Below are positions 55,148-62,992 of a DNA stretch of 64,000 nt, piece after piece. Position 1 is the first letter of the stretch, and the number at the start of each line of letters is the position of its first letter. The DNA comes from Tabrizicola aquatica. GTDB lineage: Bacteria > Pseudomonadota > Alphaproteobacteria > Rhodobacterales > Rhodobacteraceae. The notes beneath the pieces are model-generated. The model saw only the letters and a list, made by a program, of their open reading frames with translations. It was not told the DNA's origin and did no database searches. The DNA lies in NCBI RefSeq assembly GCF_002900975.1, contig NZ_PJON01000001.1, positions 248,001 through 312,000 on the forward strand. The letters are read 5' to 3'. The translations under genes and the position numbers were made by a program.

Positions 55148-56527
55148 ATGGAAGGCTTCGCAGGATTGAACGACATCGGTCAGGTGGTCGAGGCCGACCG
55201 CGCCCATGTCTGGCACCATCTGTCGCAACACAAGCAGTATGAAACCGTCGACCCCCGCGTCATCGTCGAGGGCAAAGGGATGCGCGTCTGGGACGCCAAG
55301 GGCAAGGAACACCTTGACGCCGTCTCGGGCGGGGTCTGGACGGTCAACGTCGGCTACGGCCGCGAATCCATCGCCGACGCCGTGCGCGACCAACTGGTCA
55401 AGCTGAACTACTTCGCCGGTGCCGCAGGCTCGATCCCCGGCTCGGTCTTCGCCAAGCGCCTGATCGAGAAGATGCCCGGCATGTCGCGCGTCTACTACTC
55501 CAACTCGGGGAGTGAGGCGAACGAGAAGGTGTACAAGATGGTGCGCCAGATCGCGCACCGGCACCACGGCGGCAAGAAGTGGAAGATCCTGTACCGGGAT
55601 CGCGACTATCACGGCACCACCATCGCCGCCTTGGCCTCCGCCGGCCAGGACCAGCGCGCCATGCAATACGGGCCGTTCCCCGATGGCTTCGTCCGCGTGC
55701 CGCACTGCCTGGAATACCGCAAACAGTGGGATGTGGAAAACTATGGCGAGCGTGCCGCCGACGCCATCGAAGAGGTCATCCTCCGCGAAGGCCCCGACAC
55801 CATCGGCTGCCTGATCCTGGAACCCGTCACCGCCGGCGGCGGCGTCATCGTCCCGCCCCAGGGCTATTGGGAGCGGGTGCAGGAAATCTGCCAGAAATAC
55901 GACATCCTCCTCGCCATCGACGAGGTCGTCTGCGGCGTCGGCCGCACCGGGGTCTGGTTCGGCTACCAGCACTACGGCATCAAGCCCGACTTCGTGACCA
56001 TGGCCAAGGGCGTCGCCTCGGGCTATGCCGCGATCAGCTGCACCGTCACGACCGAGCGTGTCTTCGACATGTTCAAGGACGCCCCCACCGACCCGATGAG
56101 CTATTTCCGCGACATCTCCACCTTCGGTGGCTGCACCTCTGGCCCCGCCGCCGCGCTGGAGAACATGCGGATCATCGAGGATGAGGGCCTTCTGGCCAAC
56201 ACGCTGGCGATGGGCGACTATTGCCTGTCGAACCTTCAGGCGCTGATGGACAAGCACAAGGTCATCGGCGACGTCCGCGGCAAGGGGTTGTTCCTTGGGG
56301 CCGAACTGGTGGCCGACCGCGCCACGAAAGAGGCGGCGGACGAAAAGAAGGTCCAGGCCGTCGTCGCCGACTGCATGGCGCAGGGCGTCATCATCGGCGC
56401 CACCAACCGCAGCCTGCCGGGCCTGAACAACACGCTCTGCCTCAGTCCGGCGCTGATCGCGACGAAGGATGACATCGACCAGATCACCTCGGCGATTGAC
56501 GGGGCGCTGGGACGGGTGTTTGGGTAA
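55148..56527 (+). CDS. tpa: Taurine--pyruvate aminotransferase
   Basis: 459 residues, class III PLP aminotransferase. I recognise Tpa-specific stretches: EADRAHVWHHLSQHKQYE, LDAVSGGVWTVNVGYGRE, YYSNSGSEANEK, RDYHGTTIAALA, LLAIDEVVCGVGRTGVWFGY and PDFVTMAKGVASGYAAISC with the PLP Lys. It converts taurine and pyruvate to sulfoacetaldehyde and alanine. The xsc gene for the next step lies 4 kb downstream, and both have TauR-box-like repeats. An omega-aminotransferase of related specificity (for example for hypotaurine) is the alternative. Confidence 0.93.
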   Translation: MEGFAGLNDIGQVVEADRAHVWHHLSQHKQYETVDPRVIVEGKGMRVWDAKGKEHLDAVSGGVWTVNVGYGRESIADAVRDQLVKLNYFAGAAGSIPGSVFAKRLIEKMPGMSRVYYSNSGSEANEKVYKMVRQIAHRHHGGKKWKILYRDRDYHGTTIAALASAGQDQRAMQYGPFPDGFVRVPHCLEYRKQWDVENYGERAADAIEEVILREGPDTIGCLILEPVTAGGGVIVPPQGYWERVQEICQKYDILLAIDEVVCGVGRTGVWFGYQHYGIKPDFVTMAKGVASGYAAISCTVTTERVFDMFKDAPTDPMSYFRDISTFGGCTSGPAAALENMRIIEDEGLLANTLAMGDYCLSNLQALMDKHKVIGDVRGKGLFLGAELVADRATKEAADEKKVQAVVADCMAQGVIIGATNRSLPGLNNTLCLSPALIATKDDIDQITSAIDGALGRVFG

Positions 56528-56551
56528 GGATTTAGGCCCTTTGCGGCTGGA

Positions 56552-56577
56552 GAGGGTGTCCCGGAAGGGGCACCCTC
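56552..56577 (+). terminator. Hairpin downstream of tpa
   Basis: Stem GAGGGTGTCCC, loop GGAA, stem GGGGCACCCTC (one G-U pair), 25 bp after the tpa stop codon. No clear T-run follows, so termination may be partial or factor-assisted. Confidence 0.6.
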
Positions 56578-56637
56578 ATAGTCAATTCATTGCTGAATCG
56601 ATTTGCGTTGCTAAAGAGAAACTCCAAATATTGAGCC

Positions 56638-57276
56638 GTGAGTACGGTCCATCCTAAATCGGATTGGCCCGATACTCGGATTTATAACGCCTTGACAAGG
56701 CCTCCACTCGTATGGGCAGTATTAGCTTGTGCGTCTCAATTTCTGGGAGTCGAGGTCAAGATGACGAACGAGTTCATTGATGCTTATTCGGATGATCAGA
56801 TATATCTCACGCTTATCAAAGACTTGGTTAACGATCACCCAGTTGAGGTCGCAGTTCCTGATTCTATTAAGTATTCAGCATTTTGCCGGCTATGGGTTTC
56901 TATGGCTGTTGGGTCGATAGAATCGATGATCAAGGTATGGAATACTGGGGATGAGCTTTGGTCGGATATCGCTACATATCTAAACAGAAAGTCCAACGAA
57001 AATAGAATCAAAGATTTGAAGGCGTCTTTTGAAAGGCGCGGTCTGAATTTGGATCCTGAGATCTACAAAGACTTCCTTGCGCTGAAGTATATCAGAAACG
57101 CCTATATTCACAGCGATTGGAGCCCGTCTCAGCGGAGTTATGTTGTGAGCCGAGGGTTTCCAGGAAACATGATGCAATTCAACAAGGAGCATCTTGATAG
57201 AATGCAGAAGGTGTATATTGGTTTGATGAATGGACTGGGAATGATTAATGCCCTTAACGCCACCCTCCGCCGCTAA
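56638..57276 (+). CDS. Hypothetical HEPN-like protein in a low-GC patch
   Basis: 212 residues from GTG 56638, or 172 from ATG 56761. AT-rich codons (for example atatatctcacgcttatc) contrast sharply with all neighbours, so the gene is very likely foreign. The mostly helical protein carries ALKYIRNAYIHSDWS, where R153-N-A-Y-I-H158 fits the R-x4-H motif of HEPN RNases, preceded by a helix with a conserved-looking RLWVSMAVGSIESMIKV. HEPN proteins act as toxins or RNA-cleaving defence effectors. No partner gene is next to it, and the call rests on one motif. Confidence 0.6.
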   Translation: MSTVHPKSDWPDTRIYNALTRPPLVWAVLACASQFLGVEVKMTNEFIDAYSDDQIYLTLIKDLVNDHPVEVAVPDSIKYSAFCRLWVSMAVGSIESMIKVWNTGDELWSDIATYLNRKSNENRIKDLKASFERRGLNLDPEIYKDFLALKYIRNAYIHSDWSPSQRSYVVSRGFPGNMMQFNKEHLDRMQKVYIGLMNGLGMINALNATLRR

Positions 57277-57646
57277 CCTTCACTTATCGTAATGAACAGG
57301 ATTGAGCGCGGTATGTCAGCCTTGTTCGGCATCCGTATGGCAAAATGCCAGGCTCCACTATTGCTCATTCACTAGCGCTCGTTCGCTCAGCTTAGTCGTG
57401 CCCAGTAGTGGGGTTCCAACTGACGACTCCGCCCGATTCGCCCCTCATGGTTAACGCCCCCACAGCGATCCGCGCGTATGCATGGACCGTCTACGCGATG
57501 CATACCGAATGCAGACGCCAAAATCCGGGCCGAACCGACCGGTAAACCCGGCGTTCTCAGAGGGTTACGGGGCAAGAGAGGGCCGTTGCGGCACCCTGGA
57601 CACTGCCCGCTTCATCCTTCGTTAACCGGAGTGCGGGGTGCCCCCC
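57277..57646. other. 370-bp spacer after the HEPN-like gene, with a dyad
   Basis: Lower-GC flank of the foreign patch. It includes the inverted repeat GTATGCAT (57476-57483) and ATGCATAC (57498-57505), loop 14. I see no gene, tRNA remnant or clear attachment site; the GC content returns to normal by about 57.6 kb. Confidence 0.4.
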
Positions 57647-58666
57647 TTACGCCACCCCATAGCGCTGACGGGCTTCCTTGAAGCTCATCAGCTTGCCCTC
57701 GACCGTGTCCCACAGGTGCAGGTTCACCGACCGCAGGCTTTCGCGCACCGTCAGCCGCTGCGCCTCGGCCAGGGCCTTGTGGTCGCGGATCACCTCGGGC
57801 AGGCGGTAGAACGGGATGCGGGAATAAAGGTGGTGGACGTGGTGGATGCCGATATTGCCCGAGAACCATTTCAAGGGCTGCGGCAGGATATAGTGGGACG
57901 ACCCCTCCAGCGCCGCATCATGCAGCTGCCAGTCCTCCCCCTTGGACCAGTGCGTCTCCTCGAACTGGTGCTGGACGTAGAAGAGCCAGACGCCCAGCGT
58001 CGCCGCCATCAACGAGGTGGGCAGATAGATCAGCAGCACGGGCCAGAACCCGCCGAACCAGATGATCAGCCCCAGCGTGATCGCGATCATCGCATTGGTG
58101 CCCATCGCGCTGGTCCAGTAGCGCCAGCCGGATTTCATCAACCCGAAAGGCAGGCGATTTTGTAGCAAAAACAGATAGCTGGGCCCCAGGACGAACAACA
58201 CGACCGGGTTGCGGTACAGCCGGTACATCAGCCGCCCGAACGGCGTGCGCGCCCGGTATTCCTCGATCGTCAGGGTCAGCACATCGCCAATCCCGCGCGC
58301 GTCAAGGTCGCCGTGGTGGGCGTGGTGGATCGAATGGGTGCGGCGCCAGACGGCATAGGGCGTCAGGGTCAGGACGCCCAGGATGCGTCCCGTCCAGTCC
58401 TGCGCGGTGCGGTTGGCCAGGAACGAGCCATGGCCGCAATCGTGCTGTATGATGAAGATGCGGACCAGGAACCCGCCGTTCAGGATCGCGATTGCCAGGG
58501 CCAGCCAGGGGCTGACCGACAGCGCCATCCAGGCCAGGGTCCAAAGCGCCAGGAACGGAACCAGCGTCGCCGCCAACTCCCACAGGCTGCGGCGGGTTGA
58601 GGGTTCGCGGTAGCGGGCAAGCGTGGACAGCCAGTCGCGGGCCGAGCGGGGGGTGGAGTCGGGCAT
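57647..58666 (-). CDS. Membrane fatty acid desaturase
   Basis: 339 residues. The three histidine boxes are intact: HDCGHGSF, HSIHHAHHGD and IGIHHVHHLYSRIP, with hydrophobic pairs before and between them. It belongs to the DesA/omega-type acyl-lipid or acyl-CoA desaturase family and puts a double bond into membrane fatty acids using di-iron and electron donors. It is not obviously tied to the taurine genes on either side. Confidence 0.92.
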   Translation of the reverse strand: MPDSTPRSARDWLSTLARYREPSTRRSLWELAATLVPFLALWTLAWMALSVSPWLALAIAILNGGFLVRIFIIQHDCGHGSFLANRTAQDWTGRILGVLTLTPYAVWRRTHSIHHAHHGDLDARGIGDVLTLTIEEYRARTPFGRLMYRLYRNPVVLFVLGPSYLFLLQNRLPFGLMKSGWRYWTSAMGTNAMIAITLGLIIWFGGFWPVLLIYLPTSLMAATLGVWLFYVQHQFEETHWSKGEDWQLHDAALEGSSHYILPQPLKWFSGNIGIHHVHHLYSRIPFYRLPEVIRDHKALAEAQRLTVRESLRSVNLHLWDTVEGKLMSFKEARQRYGVA

Positions 58667-58810
58667 CTTGGCCTATCGGGGGGCCGCACGCGGGCGGCAG
58701 CTTCGGGTCAGCCTTGGCGGGACCCTGCGGCGGGCAACTCTTCAGGCCGAGAGCAGTTAGGCATTTCTGCAGCCGATAGCAATGCAAGTGATCGCGATGA
58801 AGCGAAATTC

Positions 58811-58842
58811 CGGGCCGGGTCGCTTGACTTCCCCCCGGCCCG
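58811..58842. other. Perfect 9-bp dyad upstream of tauR
   Basis: CGGGCCGGG (58811-58819) and CCCGGCCCG (58834-58842), loop 14, ending 21 bp before the tauR ATG. It may be an mRNA leader hairpin or a protein site. No CTGGACYTAA-like box is seen in this spacer. Confidence 0.4.
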
Positions 58843-58863
58843 CGCCGCTTGATCTGCACCGTC

Positions 58864-60318
58864 ATGGCCACCATCCCCGTAGAAGCCCTCTACCTGACCC
58901 CCGGCGCCAGCGGCTCTCTGCAACAGCAGATCCGTGCCATGGTCACGCAGGGCATTCTGGCGGGCCGCTTTCGGCCGGGCAGCCGGATGCCCTCGTCTCG
59001 CGGCCTGGCCGAGCATCTTGGCGTCAGTCGGATCACCGTGACCCTGGCCTACGCCGATCTTGTCTCGTCGGACTACCTGACCTCGGCGGGACGGTCGGGC
59101 TATTTCGTCTCGGACAATGCCCCGCTGGCGCCGGAGTTCCCCCAGGCGGAACCCCGGGCAGACGCCATTGATTTCAAAGGCTTGACCGGTGGCCGCTTCA
59201 CCCTGATCCCCAAGGTCGAGCGGCCCGAGGACTGGGACCGCTATCCCTATCCCTTCATCTACGGCCAGGCGGACCCGACACTTTTCGATCACCAGAACTG
59301 GCGGCAATGCGCGTTGCGTGCGCTTGGCAAGCGCGACTTTGCGGCGCTGACCAGCGACTATTACGAACGCGACGATCCCCTCCTGGTGCAGGAACTGCTG
59401 CGCACGATCCTGCCCCGACGCGGGATCGCAGCGCGCGAGGATGAGGTGCTGCTGACCTTGGGCGCGCAGAACGCGCTCTGGATTGCCGCGACCGCTCTGC
59501 TGGGGCCGGACCGCCGCGCGGCGGTGGAAAATCCGGGCTACCCCGCCTGGCGCGCCGTGGTTGCGGCCACCGGGGCACAGGCGGTGCCGGTCGACGTTGA
59601 TGCGTTGGGGCTGCCGGTGCAGGGCCTTGCGGCGGATGTGGTTTTCACCACGCCGTCACACCAGTGCCCGACCAATGCGACCATGCCCGTCGACCGTCGC
59701 GTGGCGCTGCTGGAGGCGGCCGAGGCGCAAGGCTTCGTCATCATCGAGGATGATTACGAGTTCGAGATGTCCTTCCTGAAGCCGGTCGCCCCGGCGCTGA
59801 AGTCGCTCGACCGGGGGGGCAGGGTGATCTATGCGGGATCGTTCTCCAAATCGGTCTTTCCTGGGCTGCGGCTAGGCTATCTTGTCGGTCCGCCAGGCTT
59901 CATCGCCGAGGCGCGGGCGCTGCGCGGCCTGATGCTGAAACACCCGCCCGGCCATATCCAGCGGACGATGGCCTATTTCCTGGGGCTTGGGCATTACGAC
60001 GCCCTCGTCAACCGGATGAAGAACGCCTACCGCCGCCGCCGCCAGGTCATGGCCGAGGCGATTGCCGCCGAAAGTTTGGAGGTCGCGGGGCAGGGTGGCT
60101 TTGGTGGGTCCAGCTTCTGGATGCGCGCGCCCGAGGGGGTGGACACCGAGGCGCTGGCCTTGGGCTTGCGGGCCGAGGGGGTGCTTATCGAACCGGGGCG
60201 GGCGTTCTTTGCGGGCGAGGGGCCGCGGAATTACTACCGGCTGGCCTATTCGTCGATCGCGCCACAGCGGATTGCCGAGGGCGTGGCGCGCATTGCCCGG
60301 GCGGTCGCTCGTCGATGA
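58864..60318 (+). CDS. tauR: TauR, MocR-type (GntR/aminotransferase fusion) regulator
   Basis: 484 residues from ATG 58864; an in-frame TTG at 58849 would add five. The N-terminal winged helix (about 20-75: LQQQIRAMVTQGILAGRF, SRGLAEHLGVSRITVTLAYADLV) is joined to a class I aminotransferase-like domain with PLP Lys in YAGSFSKSVFPGLRLGY and Asp/Tyr in IIEDDYEFEM. In rhodobacters TauR activates tpa and xsc in response to taurine. The gene sits 158 bp upstream of xsc, with three TauR-like boxes between them. Confidence 0.92.
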   Translation: MATIPVEALYLTPGASGSLQQQIRAMVTQGILAGRFRPGSRMPSSRGLAEHLGVSRITVTLAYADLVSSDYLTSAGRSGYFVSDNAPLAPEFPQAEPRADAIDFKGLTGGRFTLIPKVERPEDWDRYPYPFIYGQADPTLFDHQNWRQCALRALGKRDFAALTSDYYERDDPLLVQELLRTILPRRGIAAREDEVLLTLGAQNALWIAATALLGPDRRAAVENPGYPAWRAVVAATGAQAVPVDVDALGLPVQGLAADVVFTTPSHQCPTNATMPVDRRVALLEAAEAQGFVIIEDDYEFEMSFLKPVAPALKSLDRGGRVIYAGSFSKSVFPGLRLGYLVGPPGFIAEARALRGLMLKHPPGHIQRTMAYFLGLGHYDALVNRMKNAYRRRRQVMAEAIAAESLEVAGQGGFGGSSFWMRAPEGVDTEALALGLRAEGVLIEPGRAFFAGEGPRNYYRLAYSSIAPQRIAEGVARIARAVARR

Positions 60319-60334
60319 CTTCGTCACTCCTCGC
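60306..60334. repeat. 29-bp dispersed repeat, copy 2
   Basis: Identical on the minus strand to 21678-21706. The plus-strand core CGATGACTTCGTCACTCCTC overlaps the tauR stop codon, so TauR's last codons are contributed by the element. Confidence 0.8.
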
Positions 60335-60371
60335 GCGCGACGAGAGGCCGAAGTCGCACGAGGAGCAACCT

Positions 60372-60448
60372 CTGGCCATACCGGGCCGGACAAACTGGCC
60401 CTAAGGCCGGGTGATGGGCGGCGGTAGGTTGCGCGCAACTGGCCCTGT
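60372..60448 (+). promoter_or_regulatory. Candidate TauR boxes upstream of xsc
   Basis: Three direct repeats: CTGGCCATAC (60372), CTGGCCCTAA (60395) and CTGGCCCTGT (60439). Starts are 23 and 44 bp apart, i.e. one and two units of about 22 bp, the same phase as the pair at tpa. The middle copy is closest to CTGGACYTAA. Confidence 0.6.
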
Positions 60449-60476
60449 CGGGCCCCCAGGGACGTGGAGATATGCG

Positions 60477-62252
60477 ATGAAGATGACGACCGAGGAAGCT
60501 TTTGTAAAAGTGCTTCAGATGCATGGAATCGAACATGCTTTCGGGATCATCGGATCGGCCTTCATGCCGATCTCGGACATCTTCCCCAAGGCGGGCATCC
60601 AGTTCTGGGACTGCGCGCATGAAGGCTCGGGCGGGATGATGGCGGACGGGTTCACCCGCGCGTCGGGCAAGATGTGCATGATGATCGCGCAGAACGGGCC
60701 GGGCATCACCAACTTTGTCACGGCGGTCAAGACGGCCTACTGGAACCACACGCCGCTTCTGCTGGTCACCCCGCAGGCCGCGAACAAGACCATCGGGATG
60801 GGCGGCTTCCAGGAAGTGGAGCAGATGGCCCTTTTCAAGGACATGGTCTGCTATCAGGAAGAGGTCCGCGATCCCTCGCGTGTGGCCGAGGTGCTGAACC
60901 GCTGCATCCTGCAGGCCAAGCGCCAGTCGGCGCCCGCGCAGATCAACATGCCGCGGGATTACTGGACGCAAGTGATCGACATCAACTTGCCCGCGGTGGT
61001 GGAGTTCGAGCGGCCCTCGGGCGGGGATGATGCGATGGCGGCGGCGGCGCAGCTTCTGTCCAGCGCCAAGTTCCCGGTGATCCTGAACGGCGCAGGCGTG
61101 GTGATTGGCGGCGCGATCCCGGCCTCGATGGCCTTGGCTGAACGCCTGACCGCCCCGGTCTGTGTTGGCTATCAGCACAACGACGCCTTCCCCGGCTCGC
61201 ACCCCCTGTTCGCGGGGCCTTTGGGCTATAACGGGTCCAAGGCGGGGATGGAGCTGATCGCGCAGGCAGACGTGGTGCTGGCTTTGGGCACGCGGCTCAA
61301 CCCGTTCTCGACGCTGCCGGGCTATGGGATCGACTACTGGCCGAAGGACGCGAAGGTGATCCAGGTCGACATCAATCCGAACCGGATCGGGCTGACCAAG
61401 CCGGTGACGGTGGGGATCGTGGGCGATGCGAAGAAGGTGGCCGAGGGCATCCTGTCTCGGCTGTCAAAGACCGCAGGCGATGCCGGGCGGGCAGAGCGCA
61501 AGGCGCTGATCGCACAGAAGAAATCCGCCTGGGCGCAGGAGCTGTCGTCCATGGACCACGAGCAGGACGATCCCGGCACCAGCTGGAACGAACGCGCCCG
61601 TGCGGCCAAGCCGGAATGGATGAGCCCCCGCATGGCCTGGCGCGCAATCCAGGCGGCCCTCCCGAAAGAGGCGATCATCTCCTCCGACATCGGCAACAAC
61701 TGCGCCATCGGGAACGCCTATCCCAGCTTCGAAGCAGGGCGGAAGTATCTTGCGCCCGGCCTGTTCGGCCCCTGTGGTTATGGTCTGCCCTCGATCATCG
61801 GCGCGAAGATCGCCTGCCCGGATACCCCGGTCGTCGGCTTTGCCGGCGACGGCGCTTTCGGCATCGCGGTGACGGAACTGACCGCCATCGGGCGCAAGGA
61901 ATGGCCCGCGATCACGATGGTCGTATTCCGCAACTATCAATGGGGGGCGGAAAAGCGGAACTCCACCCTGTGGTATGACGACAACTTCGTCGGCACGGAA
62001 CTGGACACCGACGTCAGCTATGCCGGCATCGCCAAGGCCTGCGGGCTGCAAGGTGTGCAGGCGCGGACGATGGAGGAACTGACGGCCGCCCTGCACAAGG
62101 CCATCGAGGACCAGATGCAGCACGGCAAGACCACGCTGATCGAGGCGCTGATCAACCAGGAACTGGGCGAGCCCTTCCGGCGTGATGCGATGAAGAAGCC
62201 GGTGGAAGTCGCCGGGATCTCCAAAGCCGACATGCGGCCGCAGGTCGTCTGA
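60477..62252 (+). CDS. xsc: Sulfoacetaldehyde acetyltransferase
   Basis: 591 residues from ATG 60477, with GGAG 7 bp upstream. Thiamine-diphosphate enzyme: EEAFVKVLQMHGIEHAFGIIGSAFMP at the N-terminus, the ThDP-binding GDGAFGIAVTELTAIGR and NYQWGAEKRNSTLWYDDNFVGTELD near the C-terminus are Xsc-specific. It converts sulfoacetaldehyde and phosphate to acetyl phosphate and sulfite. The stop codon shares a base with the start of the TSUP gene (TGATG). Confidence 0.97.
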   Translation: MKMTTEEAFVKVLQMHGIEHAFGIIGSAFMPISDIFPKAGIQFWDCAHEGSGGMMADGFTRASGKMCMMIAQNGPGITNFVTAVKTAYWNHTPLLLVTPQAANKTIGMGGFQEVEQMALFKDMVCYQEEVRDPSRVAEVLNRCILQAKRQSAPAQINMPRDYWTQVIDINLPAVVEFERPSGGDDAMAAAAQLLSSAKFPVILNGAGVVIGGAIPASMALAERLTAPVCVGYQHNDAFPGSHPLFAGPLGYNGSKAGMELIAQADVVLALGTRLNPFSTLPGYGIDYWPKDAKVIQVDINPNRIGLTKPVTVGIVGDAKKVAEGILSRLSKTAGDAGRAERKALIAQKKSAWAQELSSMDHEQDDPGTSWNERARAAKPEWMSPRMAWRAIQAALPKEAIISSDIGNNCAIGNAYPSFEAGRKYLAPGLFGPCGYGLPSIIGAKIACPDTPVVGFAGDGAFGIAVTELTAIGRKEWPAITMVVFRNYQWGAEKRNSTLWYDDNFVGTELDTDVSYAGIAKACGLQGVQARTMEELTAALHKAIEDQMQHGKTTLIEALINQELGEPFRRDAMKKPVEVAGISKADMRPQVV

Positions 62253-62992
62253 TGCCCTTTGACCTCGGGCCGCTGGCGCTGATCTGGCTGGCGGTCGCCT
62301 GTCTGGTGGCGGGCTTTGTGCGGGGGTACTCGGGCTTTGGCTTTTCGGCGCTGCTGATCGCGGCTTCCAGTCTGGTGACCAATCCACTGAACTTCGTCGC
62401 GGTTGTAGTCGTTCTGGAAACGGTCATGTCCCTGCAAGCCGCCAAGGGGGCGGGGCCGGACGTGGACTGGCGGCGCGTCGGCTGGCTGTTGGGCGGGGCG
62501 GCCATCGGGTTGCCGCTGGGCCTGTGGATCCTGACCGGGGTCAGCGAGGATACGGCGCGGGCTGTGATCTCGGGCTATGTCCTTTTGATGTGCGTGGTCC
62601 TGCTGGCGGGCTGGCGGCTGGCGGCCGAGGTCAAGGGCGTCCCCAATGGGGTGGCCGGGGTGATCTCGGGCCTGGCCAATGCGCCTGGCATGGGGGGACT
62701 GCCGGTGGCGGCCTTCTTTGCCGCGCAGCCGATGCCGGCGGCGGTGTTCCGCGCCACGCTCATTGCCTATTTTCCGCTGCTCGACCTCTACTCGGCCCCG
62801 CTTTACTGGCTGGCGGGACTGGTCAGTTGGGATACGCTCTGGGCCTCGGCGATCGCGCTGCCGGTGACGCTTCTGGGCAACTGGCTGGGGGGGCGGCATT
62901 TCTTCGGCACCGATCCGCAGGATTTTCGCAGGATCGCCATCGGCCTGCTGGCCGGCTTGGCGGTCCTGGGCTTGGGAAAGGCGCTGGTCTGA
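62252..62992 (+). CDS. tauE: TSUP-family transporter, probable sulfite exporter
   Basis: 246 residues with about seven to eight helices. The N-terminal VAGFVRGYSGFGFSALLIAASS and the second repeat VAGVISGLANAPGMGGLPVAAFF are the paired TSUP (TauE/SafE) motifs. Lying between xsc and ackA and sharing overlapping stop/start codons with both, it should expel the sulfite released by Xsc. The export direction and substrate are inferred from the family and context. Confidence 0.88.
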   Translation: MPFDLGPLALIWLAVACLVAGFVRGYSGFGFSALLIAASSLVTNPLNFVAVVVVLETVMSLQAAKGAGPDVDWRRVGWLLGGAAIGLPLGLWILTGVSEDTARAVISGYVLLMCVVLLAGWRLAAEVKGVPNGVAGVISGLANAPGMGGLPVAAFFAAQPMPAAVFRATLIAYFPLLDLYSAPLYWLAGLVSWDTLWASAIALPVTLLGNWLGGRHFFGTDPQDFRRIAIGLLAGLAVLGLGKALV

